A stretch of 64,000 nt of DNA from NCBI RefSeq assembly GCF_023715565.1, contig NZ_JAMBOJ010000021.1:1-64000 (forward strand), read 5' to 3'. Under the pieces are notes generated by a model that was not told the origin of the DNA, made no database searches, and saw only the letters and a list, made by a program, of their open reading frames with translations. Origin of the DNA: Cytobacillus firmus (GTDB lineage Bacteria; Bacillota; Bacilli; Bacillales; Cytobacillaceae). Each line of letters begins with the position of its first letter. Within the stretch, counting starts at the first letter, position 1. A program made the translations under genes and the position numbers. Shown here one piece after another: positions 8,693 through 22,450 of this stretch.

Positions 8693-9317
8693 CTAAACCT
8701 GAGATACCTTCCCCCACTCAGCAGGGTCTTTTCTCCATTCAAGAAGTTTCTTCATATCCTCTTCCTGGATAAAGCCCTTTTCAACTGCTACTTCTGTGAG
8801 AGCTTCAATATCAGTCAGCGTATATGCTTTGATGTTCTCTTCAGCCAGCATTTCTTTTCCTTTTTCAAGCTGGTATGTGAAGATTGCAGCCACGCCCAGT
8901 ACTTCACAGCCTGCTTCCCTTAAAGCTTTGACAGCAGTTATGGCACTTCCTCCTGTTGAGATGAGATCTTCAACAACAACAACCTTTTGGCCCTTGACTG
9001 CTTGTCCTTCAATTTGCTTTCCTTTTCCATGGCCCTTTGCCTTGGAGCGGACATAGCACATTGGCAGTTCCATCTTGTCACTGACCCAGGCTGCATGCGG
9101 AATGCCAGCCGTGGCAGTTCCTGCAATTAGTTCTGCTTCAGGAAATTCATCCAGAATGATAGCCTGAAGACCTGCTGCAATTTCCTTTCTGACTTCAGGA
9201 AAAGACAGTGTCAGACGGTTATCACAATAGATTGGGGCACGCAGCCCTGAAGACCAAGTAAACGGATCATTTGGGTTTAACGCTACAGCCTTTATATCCA
9301 GTAATTTTTCTGCTATT

Positions 9318-9328
<11 letters not shown>
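8693..9328 (-). CDS. pyrE: Orotate phosphoribosyltransferase
   Basis: The 211-residue type I phosphoribosyltransferase joins orotate to PRPP, giving OMP (fifth step of UMP synthesis). The PRPP-binding motif [13 protein letters not shown] lies at about residues 116-128, and the orotate-binding region [15 protein letters not shown] at 33-47. The ATG at 9328 overlaps the end of pyrF by 11 bases, giving translational coupling. Last gene of the pyr operon. The native terminator downstream is split by an IS3 element. Confidence 0.96.
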
Positions 9329-11719
<2,391 letters not shown>

Positions 11720-11723
<4 letters not shown>

Positions 11724-14700
11724 GATAAAACCGCCTCCCGGACTTCTTCTGGTTTATCCATAGCATCTGCTGAAAAGTTCATTGATTCCATCACTTGAAG
11801 TATTGCTTCTGCCGTATCAAGAGAGGTTAGGCATGGCACGCCATTTTCCACTGATTCGCGGCGGATGCGGAAACCATCTCTGGCAGGCTGTTTCCCTTTT
11901 GTTAGAGTATTAATAACAAATTGTGCTTCGCCATTTTTTATGACATCCAGAAGGTTAGGGCCATCCGAGCCAATTTTTCCGGTCACTTTTACAGGAATGC
12001 CTTCAGATTGCAGGTATAGAGCTGTTCCGCTTGTCGCCATTAGCCTGTAGCCGATGGATACAAATCTTTTTGCCAGCTGCAAAGCTTCTTCCTTATCCTT
12101 GTCAGCGACAGTCATGAGTACAGTGCCATACGGCTGGATTTTCATACCGGAAGCAACAAGGCCTTTATAAAGGGCTTTTTCAAGCGTGGAGTCTTTCCCC
12201 ATCACTTCACCGGTAGACTTCATTTCAGGTCCTAAAGTGATATCTACTCTTCTTAATTTTGCAAAAGAGAACACCGGCACTTTTACGTACACGCCTTTTC
12301 TTTCCGGTAGAAGACCTGAACCAAAGCCCTGCTCTGCAAGAGTTTGCCCCATGATAACCTTTGTGGCAATTTTGGCCATCGGCACATTCGTAATCTTGCT
12401 CAGGAACGGAACTGTCCGGCTTGAACGCGGATTGACTTCCAAGACATATACTTCTCCTTTAGCCACTACATACTGGATATTCAGAAGACCTATAATGCCA
12501 AGGCCTTTGGCCATCTTTCCGGTATACTCGACAAGCTTGTCTTTAATAGCTTCCGAAATATTTTGGGGAGGATAGACCGCAATGGAATCACCTGAGTGAA
12601 CCCCAGCTCTTTCGATATGCTCCATGATGCCGGGTATAAGGACATTTTCACCATCCGAGATAGCGTCCACTTCAATTTCCTTCCCAGTTAAATATCGGTC
12701 TATTAATACTGGGTGTTCGGGATTCACTTTTACAGCATTTTCCATATAGTACAGAAGCTCATCTTCTTTATATACGATCTCCATGGCTCTTCCGCCAAGT
12801 ACATAAGATGGACGGACAACCACCGGATATCCAATTTCACTGGCAATTGCTACTGCCTGTTCCACAGATAGGGCAGTCTTTCCCCTTGGCATCGGAATGC
12901 CAAGGTCTGTAAGAGCATGTTCAAATTTATCCCGGTCTTCTGCCCGGTCTAAGCTTTCGAGAGACGTTCCCAGAATTTTTACTCCTCTTTCAACAAGATC
13001 TGCTGCAAGGTTAATCGCCGTTTGTCCTCCAAATTGCACAACTACACCTTCCGGCTTCTCAAGATCGATGATGTGCATGACATCTTCTATTGTAAGCGGC
13101 TCAAAATATAACTTATCGGAGATGCTAAAGTCAGTAGAGACTGTTTCAGGATTATTATTAACTATGATGGCTTCGTATCCTGCTTCCTTAATGGCCCATA
13201 CTGCGTGTACAGTTGAGTAATCAAACTCCACTCCCTGCCCGATACGGATTGGTCCTGAGCCGAGAACGACAACACTTTTGCGGTCAGTTACTTCCGATTC
13301 GTTCTCATCTTCATAAGTTCCATAGAAATACGGAGTTTCCGATTCAAATTCCGCTGCACATGTATCAACCATTTTATAAACCGGTACAATCGCATGTTCT
13401 TTTCTCCAGCTGTATACTTCCAACTCATTTGAATCCCACAGCCTGGCAATTACCAGATCGGCAAAGCCCATTTCCTTTGCAGCTTTCCCTGTTTCAGGGT
13501 CAAAAGGATTTTGAGTTAGTACACTCTCAAAATCTATGATTTTCTTAATCTTATAAAGGAAGAATAAATCAATTTTGCTCCATTCATGGATCGTCTCGAT
13601 CGTGACTCCTCTTCTGATTGCTTCCCCGATATAAAACAGACGCTCATCTCCAGCTTTCCGGATCCGCTTTTCGATTAATTCATCAGAAATTTGGCTGGAA
13701 TCCTTCAGCTCAAGGTGATAAATGTTGGCTTCAAGTGAGCGGACTGCTTTCAGGAGAGATTCTTCAAATGTTCGTCCTATCGCCATTACTTCTCCTGTAG
13801 CCTTCATTTGGGTGCCAAGCGAACGGTTCGCAGATTCGAACTTATCAAACGGCCAGCGCGGGATTTTTGAAACAATATAATCCAATGCAGGTTCAAAGCA
13901 GGCATATGTTTTTCCTGTCACAGGATTCATCATTTCATCAAGTGTCAGCCCCACCGCTATCTTGGCTGCCAGTTTGGCAATCGGATAACCTGTTGCCTTG
14001 GATGCCAGTGCTGATGAACGGCTGACACGCGGGTTAACCTCAATGATGTAATAATTGAAGCTTTCTGGATCAAGTGCCAGCTGGACATTGCACCCTCCTT
14101 CAATCTCGAGGGCACGGATAATTTTTAAAGAAGTGTTTCTGAGCAGCTGATACTCTCGATCACTCAAAGTTTGGCTTGGAGCTACCACAATTGAATCACC
14201 TGTATGGACACCTACCGGATCGAAGTTTTCCATATTGCAGACAACAATTGCATTGTCATTGGAGTCCCGCATCACTTCATACTCAATTTCCTTAAAGCCT
14301 GCAATGCTCTTTTCAAGCAAACACTGTGTAACAGGGCTATTCTTTAATCCGCTCGTCACAATTTCAATTAACTCTTCTTCATCATGGCAGATTCCCCCGC
14401 CTGTTCCCCCTAAAGTGAAAGCAGGGCGTACAATGACCGGATAACCAATTCTGTTAACAAATTCATATGCTTCATTCAGGTTATGAATAATTTCACTTTC
14501 AGGCACCGGCTCGCCAAGCTCGTTCATCAAGTTTCTGAAAAGATCCCGGTCTTCCGCTTTTTGGATAGCTGATAATTTTGTACCGAGGATTTCAACCCCG
14601 CATTCTTCCAATACACCTGATTCCGCAAGCTCCACTGCCAGGTTTAATCCCGTTTGTCCCCCAAGAGTTGGAACAAGCGCATCAGGGCGTTCTTTCCGGA

Positions 14701-14932
14701 TAATGCGACTGACAAATTCCAGCGTAAGCGGCTCTATATATACCGCATCAGCAATCTCAGTATCTGTCATAATGGTAGCAGGATTTGAGTTTACAAGGAT
14801 TACGCGGTAGCCTTCCTCTTTCAATGCAATGCACGCCTGTGTTCCGGCATAATCAAACTCTGCTGCCTGCCCGATGACAATTGGTCCTGATCCGATTACT
14901 AAAATGCTTTTTATATCTGTACGCTTTGGCAT
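11720..14932 (-). CDS. carB: Carbamoyl-phosphate synthase large subunit (pyrimidine-specific)
   Basis: The 1070-residue synthetase makes carbamoyl phosphate from bicarbonate, ATP and ammonia supplied by CarA. It contains two homologous ATP-grasp halves: carboxyphosphate half from residue 1, carbamate half from about 550 after [18 protein letters not shown] methylglyoxal-synthase-like allosteric domain forms the last 140 residues or so. Both halves start with the same GSGPI.IGQ.xEFDY motif. Its place in the pyr operon marks it as the pyrimidine-repressed enzyme (PyrAB). The ATG overlaps the carA end by 22 bases; GGAAGGTG is upstream. Confidence 0.97.
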
Positions 14933-16017
14933 GCTGCAGCACCTTCCTCTTTGTGTGATTCAATCATTTGCAAGAATTGTTCAAATAATCCGTTTGCATC
15001 CTCCGGTCCAGGTGAAGCTTCGGGATGATATTGCACAGTGAATGCAGGGACTTCTTTATGCTTTAAGCCTTCAATTGTTCCATCGTTTAATGCGATATGT
15101 GTTACTTCAAGCGGAGTACCTGTAAGTGAATTTTCTTCTACTGAGTATCCATGATTTTGAGATGTTAAAGCGACTTTTCCGGTTTGCAGGTCTTTTACTG
15201 GATGGTTTGAACCGCGATGGCCGAATTTCAGTTTTTCTGTATTGGCACCGCAAGCAAGAGCAAAAAGCTGATGGCCCAGACAAATTCCGAAAATCGGTAC
15301 TTTTCCAAGCAACCCTTTAATCATTGTGATGGCTTCAGGAACATCTTTCGGATCTCCAGGACCATTTGAAAGCATAACTCCATCCGGGCTCATGCTGAGT
15401 ATTTCTTCAGCTGCTGTGTTATAAGGCACAACAATTACATCACAATCCCGTTTGTTCAATTCTCTTAAGATCCCGTGTTTCATTCCGAAATCTACAAGGA
15501 CTACCCTTCTGCCACGGCCAGGGCTCGGATAAGGTGTCCTAGTAGACACTTGCTTAACCTGATCGTTTCGCAGCTTGGTTGCTCGCAGTTTTTCAATGAT
15601 GACTTCCGGGTTTTCACTTATACTGCAAATTGCACCTTTCAGCGTACCATGCTGCCTGATAATTCTTGTTAATTTCCTGGTATCAATGCCAGCAATTCCA
15701 GGGATATTTTTCAACTTAAAATATTCTTCAATCGATTGTTCGTTTCTCCAGTTTGACGGAAACTCGCAGGCTTCTTTCACAATGAAACCCGCGATTGCCG
15801 GGGAGATCGATTCAAAATCGTCTCTGTTTATCCCATAATTACCGACTAAAGGATATGTTAAGGTTACGAGTTGTCCGCAGTAGGATGGGTCAGACAGTAT
15901 TTCCTGATAACCCGTCATTCCTGTATTGAAAACTACTTCTCCAATCGAATTCGTATCACTGCCGAGTCCTTTTCCAATAAAAATTGTTCCGTCTTCCAGA
16001 ATCAGCTGTTTTTTCAT
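14911..16017 (-). CDS. carA: Carbamoyl-phosphate synthase small subunit (glutaminase)
   Basis: The 368-residue class I glutamine amidotransferase releases ammonia for CarB. The catalytic triad is visible as C246 (GICLGHQ) with H331 and E333 ([10 protein letters not shown]). The N-terminal CPSase-small domain covers about 1-150. I start it at ATG 16017, where homology begins ([10 protein letters not shown]), with GGGAG 9 bases upstream; the frame continues 8 codons higher without support. It overlaps the pyrC stop by 4 bases. Confidence 0.96.
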   Translation of the reverse strand: MKKQLILEDGTIFIGKGLGSDTNSIGEVVFNTGMTGYQEILSDPSYCGQLVTLTYPLVGNYGINRDDFESISPAIAGFIVKEACEFPSNWRNEQSIEEYFKLKNIPGIAGIDTRKLTRIIRQHGTLKGAICSISENPEVIIEKLRATKLRNDQVKQVSTRTPYPSPGRGRRVVLVDFGMKHGILRELNKRDCDVIVVPYNTAAEEILSMSPDGVMLSNGPGDPKDVPEAITMIKGLLGKVPIFGICLGHQLFALACGANTEKLKFGHRGSNHPVKDLQTGKVALTSQNHGYSVEENSLTGTPLEVTHIALNDGTIEGLKHKEVPAFTVQYHPEASPGPEDANGLFEQFLQMIESHKEEGAAACQSVQI

Positions 16018-17300
16018 GCTTTTACACTCCCTCTGTTCCAAACAATTTTTCCGCCTGCTATAGTTACTATCGGCCAGCCTTTACAATCCCAGCCGGTAAA
16101 TGGCGTATTTTTCCCTTTTGATAAGAACTGAGCAGGATCAATCTTTTCCTGATGGTTTAGGTCAAGCAGGACAAGATCTGCTATTTCACCAGGTTCCAAT
16201 TTCCCTGACTGAATGCCGAATGCCTCTGCTGGTTTTATTGTTAAGTAATCAATTAGCTGCTTTAGTGTGAATATCCCCTTCTCAACGAAGCAGGTGTAGA
16301 GAAGCGGAAAGGCAGTTTCAAGTCCGACAATCCCGAAAGGAGCCAGCTCCATCCCTTCTTCTTTTTCTGCTGCTGTATGTGGTGCATGGTCGGTGGCAAT
16401 AAAATCTATAGTGCCATCCAGCAATCCTTCGATTAGGGCCGCTCTGTCATCTGCTCCTCTTAATGGAGGATTCATTTTAAAGTTAGCATCCATACCCGGG
16501 ATATCATCTTCACAAAGCAGGAGGTGATGAGGTGTTACCTCGGCTGATACATTGATACCTGCACGCTTCGCATCTCTTACCACTCTGACAGACTCTTTCG
16601 TACTGATGTGGCAGACATGATAATGGCAGCCAGCAGCTTCGGCTAGAAGAACGTCCCTTGCGATTTGCACTGATTCACAGACGGAAGGAATACCATTCAA
16701 ACCGTTCTCTTTAGCAAAAACACCATCATGTACGGAGCCTTTGTTAATGAGGGTATTTTCTTCGCAGTGGGCAACAATCGGCATCCTGAGTTCTGCGGCA
16801 TTCCTCATTGCCTCAAGCATCATGGCTGCTGATTGCACCCCAACTCCATCGTCTGTAAAAGCAAACGCCCCGGCTTCCTTCAAAGCTTTAAAATCGGTTA
16901 ATTCCTGACCAAGCTCACGGATTGTAATCGACGCATAAGGCAGAACATTGACCGCCGCTGTCTCAACAATACGGCTGTTCAATTTTTCAAGCTGCTCCTT
17001 TGTATCAGGTACCGGCCGGGTATTCGGCATCGCTGCAACGGTAGTGAAACCGCCTTTAGCAGCTGCTCTTGTGCCAGTTTCGATTGTTTCTTTCTTTTCT
17101 CCGCCTGGTTCACGCAAGTGGACGTGCAGGTCTATAAAACCTGGAGCAACCAGCAATCCTTCTGCATCAATCACTTGCTGTGCCTCTTTCCCCACACCTG
17201 CACCTATCTCAGTGATTTTTCCTGACCCTATGTAAATGTCTGTTTTTTCAAAGTTTCCTTCCTTAGTAAGCAACTGGCCATTTTTTATCAATGTTGACAT
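16014..17300 (-). CDS. pyrC: Dihydroorotase (class I)
   Basis: The 428-residue zinc amidohydrolase cyclises carbamoyl aspartate to dihydroorotate. Metal ligands are seen in [11 protein letters not shown] (H59, H61), with further ligands in VAHCE and HVCHIST and the catalytic Asp in IATDHAPHT. Length equals B. subtilis PyrC. The ATG at 17300 has GGGGGAG upstream and lies inside the 3' end of pyrB (38-base overlap). The N-terminal domain resembles D-hydantoinases, but operon context settles the function. Confidence 0.96.
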   Translation of the reverse strand: MSTLIKNGQLLTKEGNFEKTDIYIGSGKITEIGAGVGKEAQQVIDAEGLLVAPGFIDLHVHLREPGGEKKETIETGTRAAAKGGFTTVAAMPNTRPVPDTKEQLEKLNSRIVETAAVNVLPYASITIRELGQELTDFKALKEAGAFAFTDDGVGVQSAAMMLEAMRNAAELRMPIVAHCEENTLINKGSVHDGVFAKENGLNGIPSVCESVQIARDVLLAEAAGCHYHVCHISTKESVRVVRDAKRAGINVSAEVTPHHLLLCEDDIPGMDANFKMNPPLRGADDRAALIEGLLDGTIDFIATDHAPHTAAEKEEGMELAPFGIVGLETAFPLLYTCFVEKGIFTLKQLIDYLTIKPAEAFGIQSGKLEPGEIADLVLLDLNHQEKIDPAQFLSKGKNTPFTGWDCKGWPIVTIAGGKIVWNRGSVKA

Positions 17301-18201
17301 GTTTAGCTCCCCCTTCAATATGTTCAATTGATCGTTTTAATACAGCCATTCGGATGTACACACCATTTTGCATTTGCTTAAAAATTCTGGAGCGCCCGCA
17401 TTCAACTAAACAATCAGCTATTTCAACACCCCGATTTACAGGCGCCGGATGCATTATAATGCTGTTTGACTTCATTTTTCTTTCACGTTCTTCTGTAAGG
17501 CCGTATGCCAGATGGTATTCTTCAGCCGTTTGGTCAGCTTTTGATGCATGCCGCTCATGCTGTATTCTCAACAGCATGACAACATCAGAAGTTTCCATAG
17601 CTGTGTCAACATCTTCATACATTCCATTCTCAAGTAATTCTTCATTAAACCATTCTTTTGGACCTGAAAAAACAACCTTCGCACCAAGCCGGACAAGTGC
17701 ATCTGCGTTGGATCTTGCGACACGGCTATGTGCGATATCACCGATGATGGCTACTTTTACTCCTTCAAAGGATCCAAATTCCTGTTTAATCGTCAGCAGA
17801 TCCAGCAATGATTGTGTTGGATGGTGCCCGCAGCCATCCCCAGCATTCAGGATGGACACACCGCTTTTGTCTGCCAATCCGTCAAAGTAGCGATCCTCGC
17901 TGTGGCGGATGACGACTGCATGCACACCGATCGCTTCCAATGTTTTGACTGTATCGTATAGTGACTCACCCTTGGATACACTTGATGTGCTGACTTCAAA
18001 AGGAATTATGTCCAGTCCAAGCCGTCTTTCCGCCACTTCAAAGCTGCATTTAGTTCTTGTGCTATTCTCAAAGAAAAGATTAGCGACAAAAACCTTTTGT
18101 TCAGGGGTCCATTTTCCGCCGTTTAAAAAATATTGCGCATCCGCAAGTATTTTATTGATTTCATTAATTTCCAACTCTGAGGTAGTAAGCAAATGTTTCA
18201 T
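17263..18201 (-). CDS. pyrB: Aspartate carbamoyltransferase, catalytic chain
   Basis: The 312-residue enzyme transfers the carbamoyl group to aspartate. The carbamoyl-phosphate loop STRTK is at 47-51. [20 protein letters not shown], and the aspartate-binding [11 protein letters not shown] follow. No regulatory pyrI gene is nearby, as usual in Bacillus. I start at ATG 18201 with GAGGAGG upstream. The C-terminal tail (about 8 residues longer than in B. subtilis) reads into the start of pyrC. Transcription is controlled by the PyrR attenuator just upstream. Confidence 0.96.
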   Translation of the reverse strand: MKHLLTTSELEINEINKILADAQYFLNGGKWTPEQKVFVANLFFENSTRTKCSFEVAERRLGLDIIPFEVSTSSVSKGESLYDTVKTLEAIGVHAVVIRHSEDRYFDGLADKSGVSILNAGDGCGHHPTQSLLDLLTIKQEFGSFEGVKVAIIGDIAHSRVARSNADALVRLGAKVVFSGPKEWFNEELLENGMYEDVDTAMETSDVVMLLRIQHERHASKADQTAEEYHLAYGLTEERERKMKSNSIIMHPAPVNRGVEIADCLVECGRSRIFKQMQNGVYIRMAVLKRSIEHIEGGAKHVNIDKKWPVAY

Positions 18202-18216
18202 TTTTTTCCTCCTCTT

Positions 18217-18345
18217 CAAAAAAAGCACCCTGCCGATTAGGTCAGGGTGCTGAAAAGTTGAGGCAGCCAGATATACGGATACACTGATACCGAATAGCCA
18301 GGTTTGCCGCCAACACCCTTTTAAGCCTCTCGGACTTAGTTAAAA
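18217..18345 (-). promoter_or_regulatory. PyrR-controlled attenuator between pyrP and pyrB
   Basis: On the minus strand the transcript carries the PyrR-binding anti-antiterminator box AGTCCGAGAGGCT (around 18323-18336). Further on is an intrinsic terminator: a 9-bp GC-rich stem AGCACCCTG/CAGGGTGCT (18224-18232 with 18243-18251) followed by a run of T. In B. subtilis, PyrR bound to UMP stabilises the first hairpin and so permits terminator formation. The intervening sequence can form the alternative antiterminator. Confidence 0.88.
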
Positions 18346-18349
18346 AGCA

Positions 18350-19654
18350 TTAAGCTACATTATTTTTTTTTTCGTTTTCTGTATCAAATATATCCTCTTT
18401 TGTCTCTTCCCTGCCAGGGAGAATCAGGTTTAGGAGAACACCGCTGATTGCTGCCAGTGCCATTCCTTCCAGTTTGAATGACCAGATCTCGATATGAGCT
18501 CCGCCAATTCCCAGGACAAGGATGACTGATGCGATAACCAGATTGCGGTTGTTTCCAAAATCCACTTTGCTGTCAACCAGCATTCTTAATCCTGATGAAG
18601 CGATGATTCCGAACAGCAGGATCGATACGCCGCCCATTACTGGTGTAGGGATTGAGCTGATCAGCGCTGTTACCTTACCAATGAATCCAAAGATGATGGC
18701 GATGACTGCAGCACCTGCAAGTACGTAAACACTGTAAATTTTCGTAATGGCGAGTACTCCAATATTTTCACCGTAAGTTGTCTTTGGCGGACCCCCGATT
18801 AATGCAGAGATCATTGTTCCTGTTCCATCAGCAAGGATGGAGCGGTGAAGACCCGGTTCTTTAATGTAATCTTTTCCAACTACTTTTCCAAGGACAAGCT
18901 GATGGCCGATATGTTCAGAGATTGTCACAACAGCTACTGGAATCATTAAAAGCGCAAGATCCAGGGTTATCCTCACTTCATAATCTGCGAACGGGAATAA
19001 GAATTCCGGCATTTCAAACCAGGCTGCTTGCTGTACAAGCGAGAAGTCGATAAGTCCCACAGCCAGTGAGTAAACATAGCCAATGATGATCCCTGCCAGA
19101 ATCGGCACCATACTGAGCATGCCTTTTGCATAGATGGAAAAGATGATTGTTGCACCTAAGGTGATAAGCGCTGCTGAAAAATGAAGCATGCTGTATTCAC
19201 CAGTTTCAGGATTGTTCATAGCCATCCCGACTGCTGTCCCTGCTAATGCCAATCCGATTACAATAATCACAGGTCCTACCACAATTGGCGGAAGCAAATT
19301 CATAATCCAGCGGTAGCCTGCTTTTTTGATGATCAGGGCTACTCCCCCATACACAAGCCCAGCCATAAAGCTGCCGATCATAGCAGCACCCGGGCCACCG
19401 GCTGCTTTGGCAGCTATGATCGGGGCAATGAATGCGAAGGATGAACCAAGATATGCCGGCACCTGCCATTTTGTAATGATTAGAAAGGCTATCGTTGCCA
19501 ATCCGCTTGAGATTAGCGCAATGGCAGGATTTAATCCTACTAAGTATGGTACAAGTATAGTGGCTCCGAACATTGCGAATAAATGCTGTAAACTTAATGT
19601 CAGCCAATGGGCTGGTTTTGGAATATCCTTTATATCTAAGATAGGCTTATTCAT
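18350..19654 (-). CDS. pyrP: Uracil permease (NCS2 family)
   Basis: A 434-residue uracil:proton symporter of the nucleobase-cation symporter-2 family, with about 14 membrane segments. Characteristic motifs are QHLFAMFGATILVP in the first helix, AGGPGAAMIGSF, SEHIGHQLVLGKVVG (transport-site Glu/His region) and the GGPPKTTYGENIG loop. ATG 19654 is used because homology begins MNKPILDI and AGGAGAG is upstream. It sits between two PyrR attenuators, so uptake is shut down together with synthesis when UMP is plentiful. Confidence 0.96.
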   Translation of the reverse strand: MNKPILDIKDIPKPAHWLTLSLQHLFAMFGATILVPYLVGLNPAIALISSGLATIAFLIITKWQVPAYLGSSFAFIAPIIAAKAAGGPGAAMIGSFMAGLVYGGVALIIKKAGYRWIMNLLPPIVVGPVIIVIGLALAGTAVGMAMNNPETGEYSMLHFSAALITLGATIIFSIYAKGMLSMVPILAGIIIGYVYSLAVGLIDFSLVQQAAWFEMPEFLFPFADYEVRITLDLALLMIPVAVVTISEHIGHQLVLGKVVGKDYIKEPGLHRSILADGTGTMISALIGGPPKTTYGENIGVLAITKIYSVYVLAGAAVIAIIFGFIGKVTALISSIPTPVMGGVSILLFGIIASSGLRMLVDSKVDFGNNRNLVIASVILVLGIGGAHIEIWSFKLEGMALAAISGVLLNLILPGREETKEDIFDTENEKKNNVA

Positions 19655-19678
19655 TACGATCTCTCCTCTGCATTTTAT

Positions 19679-19790
19679 TAAAAAACCCTCTTTGCAGGAG
19701 TGCAAAGAGGGTGCAAGAGCACAGCAAAAGACAGACCGGTTCTGCTGTGTTCCCCTTTGCCAGCCTCTCTGGACTGCATTTAAAAGGGCT
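19679..19790 (-). promoter_or_regulatory. PyrR-controlled attenuator between pyrR and pyrP
   Basis: The minus-strand leader contains the PyrR box AGTCCAGAGAGGCTGGCAA (about 19756-19775) and a terminator with a 12-bp perfect stem ACCCTCTTTGCA/TGCAAAGAGGGT (19685-19696 with 19701-19712) followed by T6. The segment between them can pair alternatively as antiterminator. Same logic as the other two sites in the operon. Confidence 0.9.
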
Positions 19791-19792
19791 AT

Positions 19793-20362
<570 letters not shown>

Positions 20363-20370
20363 TTATATAC

Positions 20371-20496
20371 AAAAAACCTCTCACCGATCAGGTGAGAGGG
20401 TAAACGACTTCTTTCTGCAGAGTAAGGACACAATTCTCCTTATTCGATCCGTTTCCTTCCCAGCCTCACGGGACTGTTTTAAAGGACTTATTCAGC
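20371..20496 (-). promoter_or_regulatory. PyrR-controlled attenuator in the pyr operon leader
   Basis: The transcript from the promoter at 20504-20532 first makes the PyrR box AGTCCCGTGAGGCTGGGAAGG (20455-20475). It then makes the terminator CCTCTCACC/GGTGAGAGG (20377-20385 with 20391-20399) followed by T6. The segment between them can act as antiterminator. This is the first of three such sites. Confidence 0.92.
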
Positions 20497-20503
20497 TATA
20501 GCC

Positions 20504-20532
20504 ATCATATAGCACTATTGGACAATTGTCAA
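20504..20532 (-). promoter_or_regulatory. Sigma-A promoter of the pyr operon
   Basis: Perfect -35 TTGACA (20532-20527), 17-base spacer, -10 TATGAT (20509-20504). The rluD-like gene's TGA stop (20531-20529) is part of the -35 box. The predicted start is near 20497, just ahead of the PyrR leader. Confidence 0.88.
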
Positions 20533-21440
20533 CGGTTATTCTCCAGGTTCTCTACCAGTTCCTTAAAATAAGCAGGTGCAGGTGCTTCAAATTCAAGATA
20601 CTCGCCAGAACGTGGATGTTCAAAGCCAAGAACGCCTGCATGAAGTGCCTGTCCCCCGATATCAAGGGTTTTTCTGGGACCGTATTTAGGATCCCCTGCA
20701 AGAGGATATCCAATGTATTTCATATGAACACGGATTTGATGTGTTCTTCCCGTTTCCAGCTGGCATTCCACCAGTGTGAAATCCTTGAATCGTTCAATGA
20801 CCTGAAAATGCGTAACTGCATGTTTTCCATTGTCGACAACACTCATACTTTGACGATCTTTGGGGTCGCGGGCGATTGGCGCATCTATAGTACCGTAGTC
20901 GTGTGGAATAACTCCATGGACAATAGCCCGGTACTTACGTGTAACGGTTTTGTTCATCAGCTGGTTCACAAGACTCTCATGTGCCACATCATTCTTTGCA
21001 ACCATGAGAAGCCCCGACGTATCTTTATCGATTCTATGGACTATTCCGGGCCTCATGACCCCATTAATTCCTGATAAGTCTTTGCAATGAGCCATAAGAC
21101 CATTTACAAGTGTTCCTGTTCCGTGCCCGGCAGCAGGATGAACAACCATTCCTTTCGGTTTATTTACAACGAGGACATCCAGGTCTTCATAATAAATATC
21201 CAAATTCATTTCTTCAGGAACTACATCCAGTTCTTCTGGTTCTGGAATTGATATTTCAATTTTATCGTTTGTGGAACATTTGTAATTAGTTTTAGGCCTT
21301 TGTCCATTCACTAAAACATTACCATCCTTGATCCATTGCTGCACCTGTGTTCTTGACCAATCCGCATTCAATGTAGATAACACTTTATCTATTCTTTCTC
21401 CTGCCTGTTCATCAGGAATGATGTGTTCCATTTTCTCCAT
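20529..21440 (-). CDS. ylyB: RluD-family 23S rRNA pseudouridine synthase
   Basis: The 303-residue protein has an N-terminal S4 RNA-binding domain (about 14-60) and a catalytic RluA/RluD domain with active-site D138 in [11 protein letters not shown], then RKYRAIVHG and [14 protein letters not shown]. By family it converts uridines of helix 69 or related 23S sites to pseudouridine; the exact target is not readable from sequence. ATG 21440 is chosen (AAAGGAGA upstream; same length as YlyB). It overlaps lspA by 29 bases. Its stop codon forms part of the pyr promoter. Confidence 0.94.
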   Translation of the reverse strand: MEKMEHIIPDEQAGERIDKVLSTLNADWSRTQVQQWIKDGNVLVNGQRPKTNYKCSTNDKIEISIPEPEELDVVPEEMNLDIYYEDLDVLVVNKPKGMVVHPAAGHGTGTLVNGLMAHCKDLSGINGVMRPGIVHRIDKDTSGLLMVAKNDVAHESLVNQLMNKTVTRKYRAIVHGVIPHDYGTIDAPIARDPKDRQSMSVVDNGKHAVTHFQVIERFKDFTLVECQLETGRTHQIRVHMKYIGYPLAGDPKYGPRKTLDIGGQALHAGVLGFEHPRSGEYLEFEAPAPAYFKELVENLENNR

Positions 21441-21909
21441 AAGATTTCTCCTTTTTCTTTGCTTCTCTCTCTTCAAGCAGCATCTGAATCATCAATAGTC
21501 CTACGCCAATGACCAGCGCCGAGTCAGCAATATTGAAAACAGGAAAGTCATAGCCAAAAATATAAGTGTTTACGAAATCCACCACTTCTTTTCGAAATAC
21601 CCTGTCAATAAAGTTTCCAATTGCTCCGCCCAGCATCAGGCCCAAAGAGACTCCAAGAAGCAATTTGCCTTTGACTGCTTTTTGAATGTAATAAATGATA
21701 CCAATTATGACAATAACGGTTATAACGTAGAAAAACCACATTTGCCCCTGCAGGATGCCCCAGGCAGCGCCACGGTTGCGGTGCGATGTAATATAAAGAA
21801 AGTCCTCAATAACTTTAACACTTTCCCCTAATTCAAAGTTCTTTACAATCAGCCACTTCGTAAACTGATCAAGTGCGATAACGAACAATGCAATTATGTA
21901 ATAAAACAC
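21412..21909 (-). CDS. lspA: Lipoprotein signal peptidase (signal peptidase II)
   Basis: A 165-residue membrane aspartic protease that removes signal peptides from diacylglyceryl-modified prolipoproteins. It has four membrane helices. Catalytic aspartates are D102 (GNFIDR) and D129 (FNIADSALV), with the family box [13 protein letters not shown] at 41-53. The GTG at 21909 with GGGGG 8 bases upstream fits the family start (next residues [14 protein letters not shown]); a TTG at 21924 is the alternative. The hydrophilic tail (about 150-165) is longer than in B. subtilis. Confidence 0.95.
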   Translation of the reverse strand: MFYYIIALFVIALDQFTKWLIVKNFELGESVKVIEDFLYITSHRNRGAAWGILQGQMWFFYVITVIVIIGIIYYIQKAVKGKLLLGVSLGLMLGGAIGNFIDRVFRKEVVDFVNTYIFGYDFPVFNIADSALVIGVGLLMIQMLLEEREAKKKEKSYGENGTHHS

Positions 21910-21945
21910 AAAGGCAACCCCCAAATCTCATATCATTACCTTTGC

Positions 21946-21951
21946 ATTTTA
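21946..21951 (-). promoter_or_regulatory. Possible extended -10 promoter ahead of lspA
   Basis: TGCTAAAAT (-10 TAAAAT with the TG extension) lies about 37 bases upstream of the lspA start. No good -35 hexamer is found at 16-18 bases. Confidence 0.35.
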
Positions 21952-21988
21952 GCACAATCTGAATAAAAAACACAGCACACTCATAAAC

Positions 21989-22276
21989 TCAGTGGAAAAT
22001 AGACTTTCTGTAGAAATTCCCCAGTCTGCTGCAATCTTCCATTGTTTTTAAAGTAGGAATCATCTGCAGCAAATCCTCAGGCAGCAGCTCACCCGAAATT
22101 TCACACTTTCCGAAATTACCTGATTCCATTTTGGTGAGTGTTTGTTCAATATCATGCAACTCTTCCAATAAAATAGGCTTTATCCACGGGGAACTGTTGC
22201 CCTCCATAAGCTTTTCCAATATTTCCTGTCTTGTATTACGGAGTTCTGTATATAGCCCTTCTGCTTTTGCATCCAT
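21989..22276 (-). CDS. ylyA: YlyA-like DksA/TraR-family protein with degenerate zinc finger
   Basis: The 95-residue protein has an N-terminal helical hairpin (to about residue 45) and the EQTLTKMESGNFGKCEISGELLPEDLL segment diagnostic of the DksA/TraR fold. Of the four zinc-ligand cysteines usual in TraR, only one is present at the expected position (GKCEISG) and another at CSRLGNF, so zinc binding is doubtful. YlyA occupies the same place (between ileS and lspA) in B. subtilis, where it is reported to interact with RNA polymerase in late sporulation. AACGGAGG precedes the ATG. Confidence 0.75.
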   Translation of the reverse strand: MDAKAEGLYTELRNTRQEILEKLMEGNSSPWIKPILLEELHDIEQTLTKMESGNFGKCEISGELLPEDLLQMIPTLKTMEDCSRLGNFYRKSIFH

Positions 22277-22412
22277 GCTTTTTCCTCCGTTCTGAGATGT
22301 TTACTTTATTATTTTCTCGGAACGGAATTCAGACACGGACAAACTTTTAGCAAACGGCACAACATTTAGTGAAGGTGGAATTATTTATAAAAAAGGATTT
22401 GAAAAAGTTAAT

Positions 22413-22443
22413 TAAAAACAGCCCCCCAATATTTGAGGGACTG
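22413..22443 (-). terminator. Intrinsic terminator after ileS
   Basis: Stem CAGTCCCTC/GGGGGGCTG (22435-22443 with 22419-22427, G-U pairs tolerated), then T5 on the minus strand. It lies 8 bases after the ileS stop. Confidence 0.7.
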
Positions 22444-22450
22444 CCGGTAT

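Noticed and set aside
17291-17890. 199-codon plus-strand frame opposite pyrB
   Set aside because: Its length comes from the codon bias of pyrB on the other strand; no recognisable protein.
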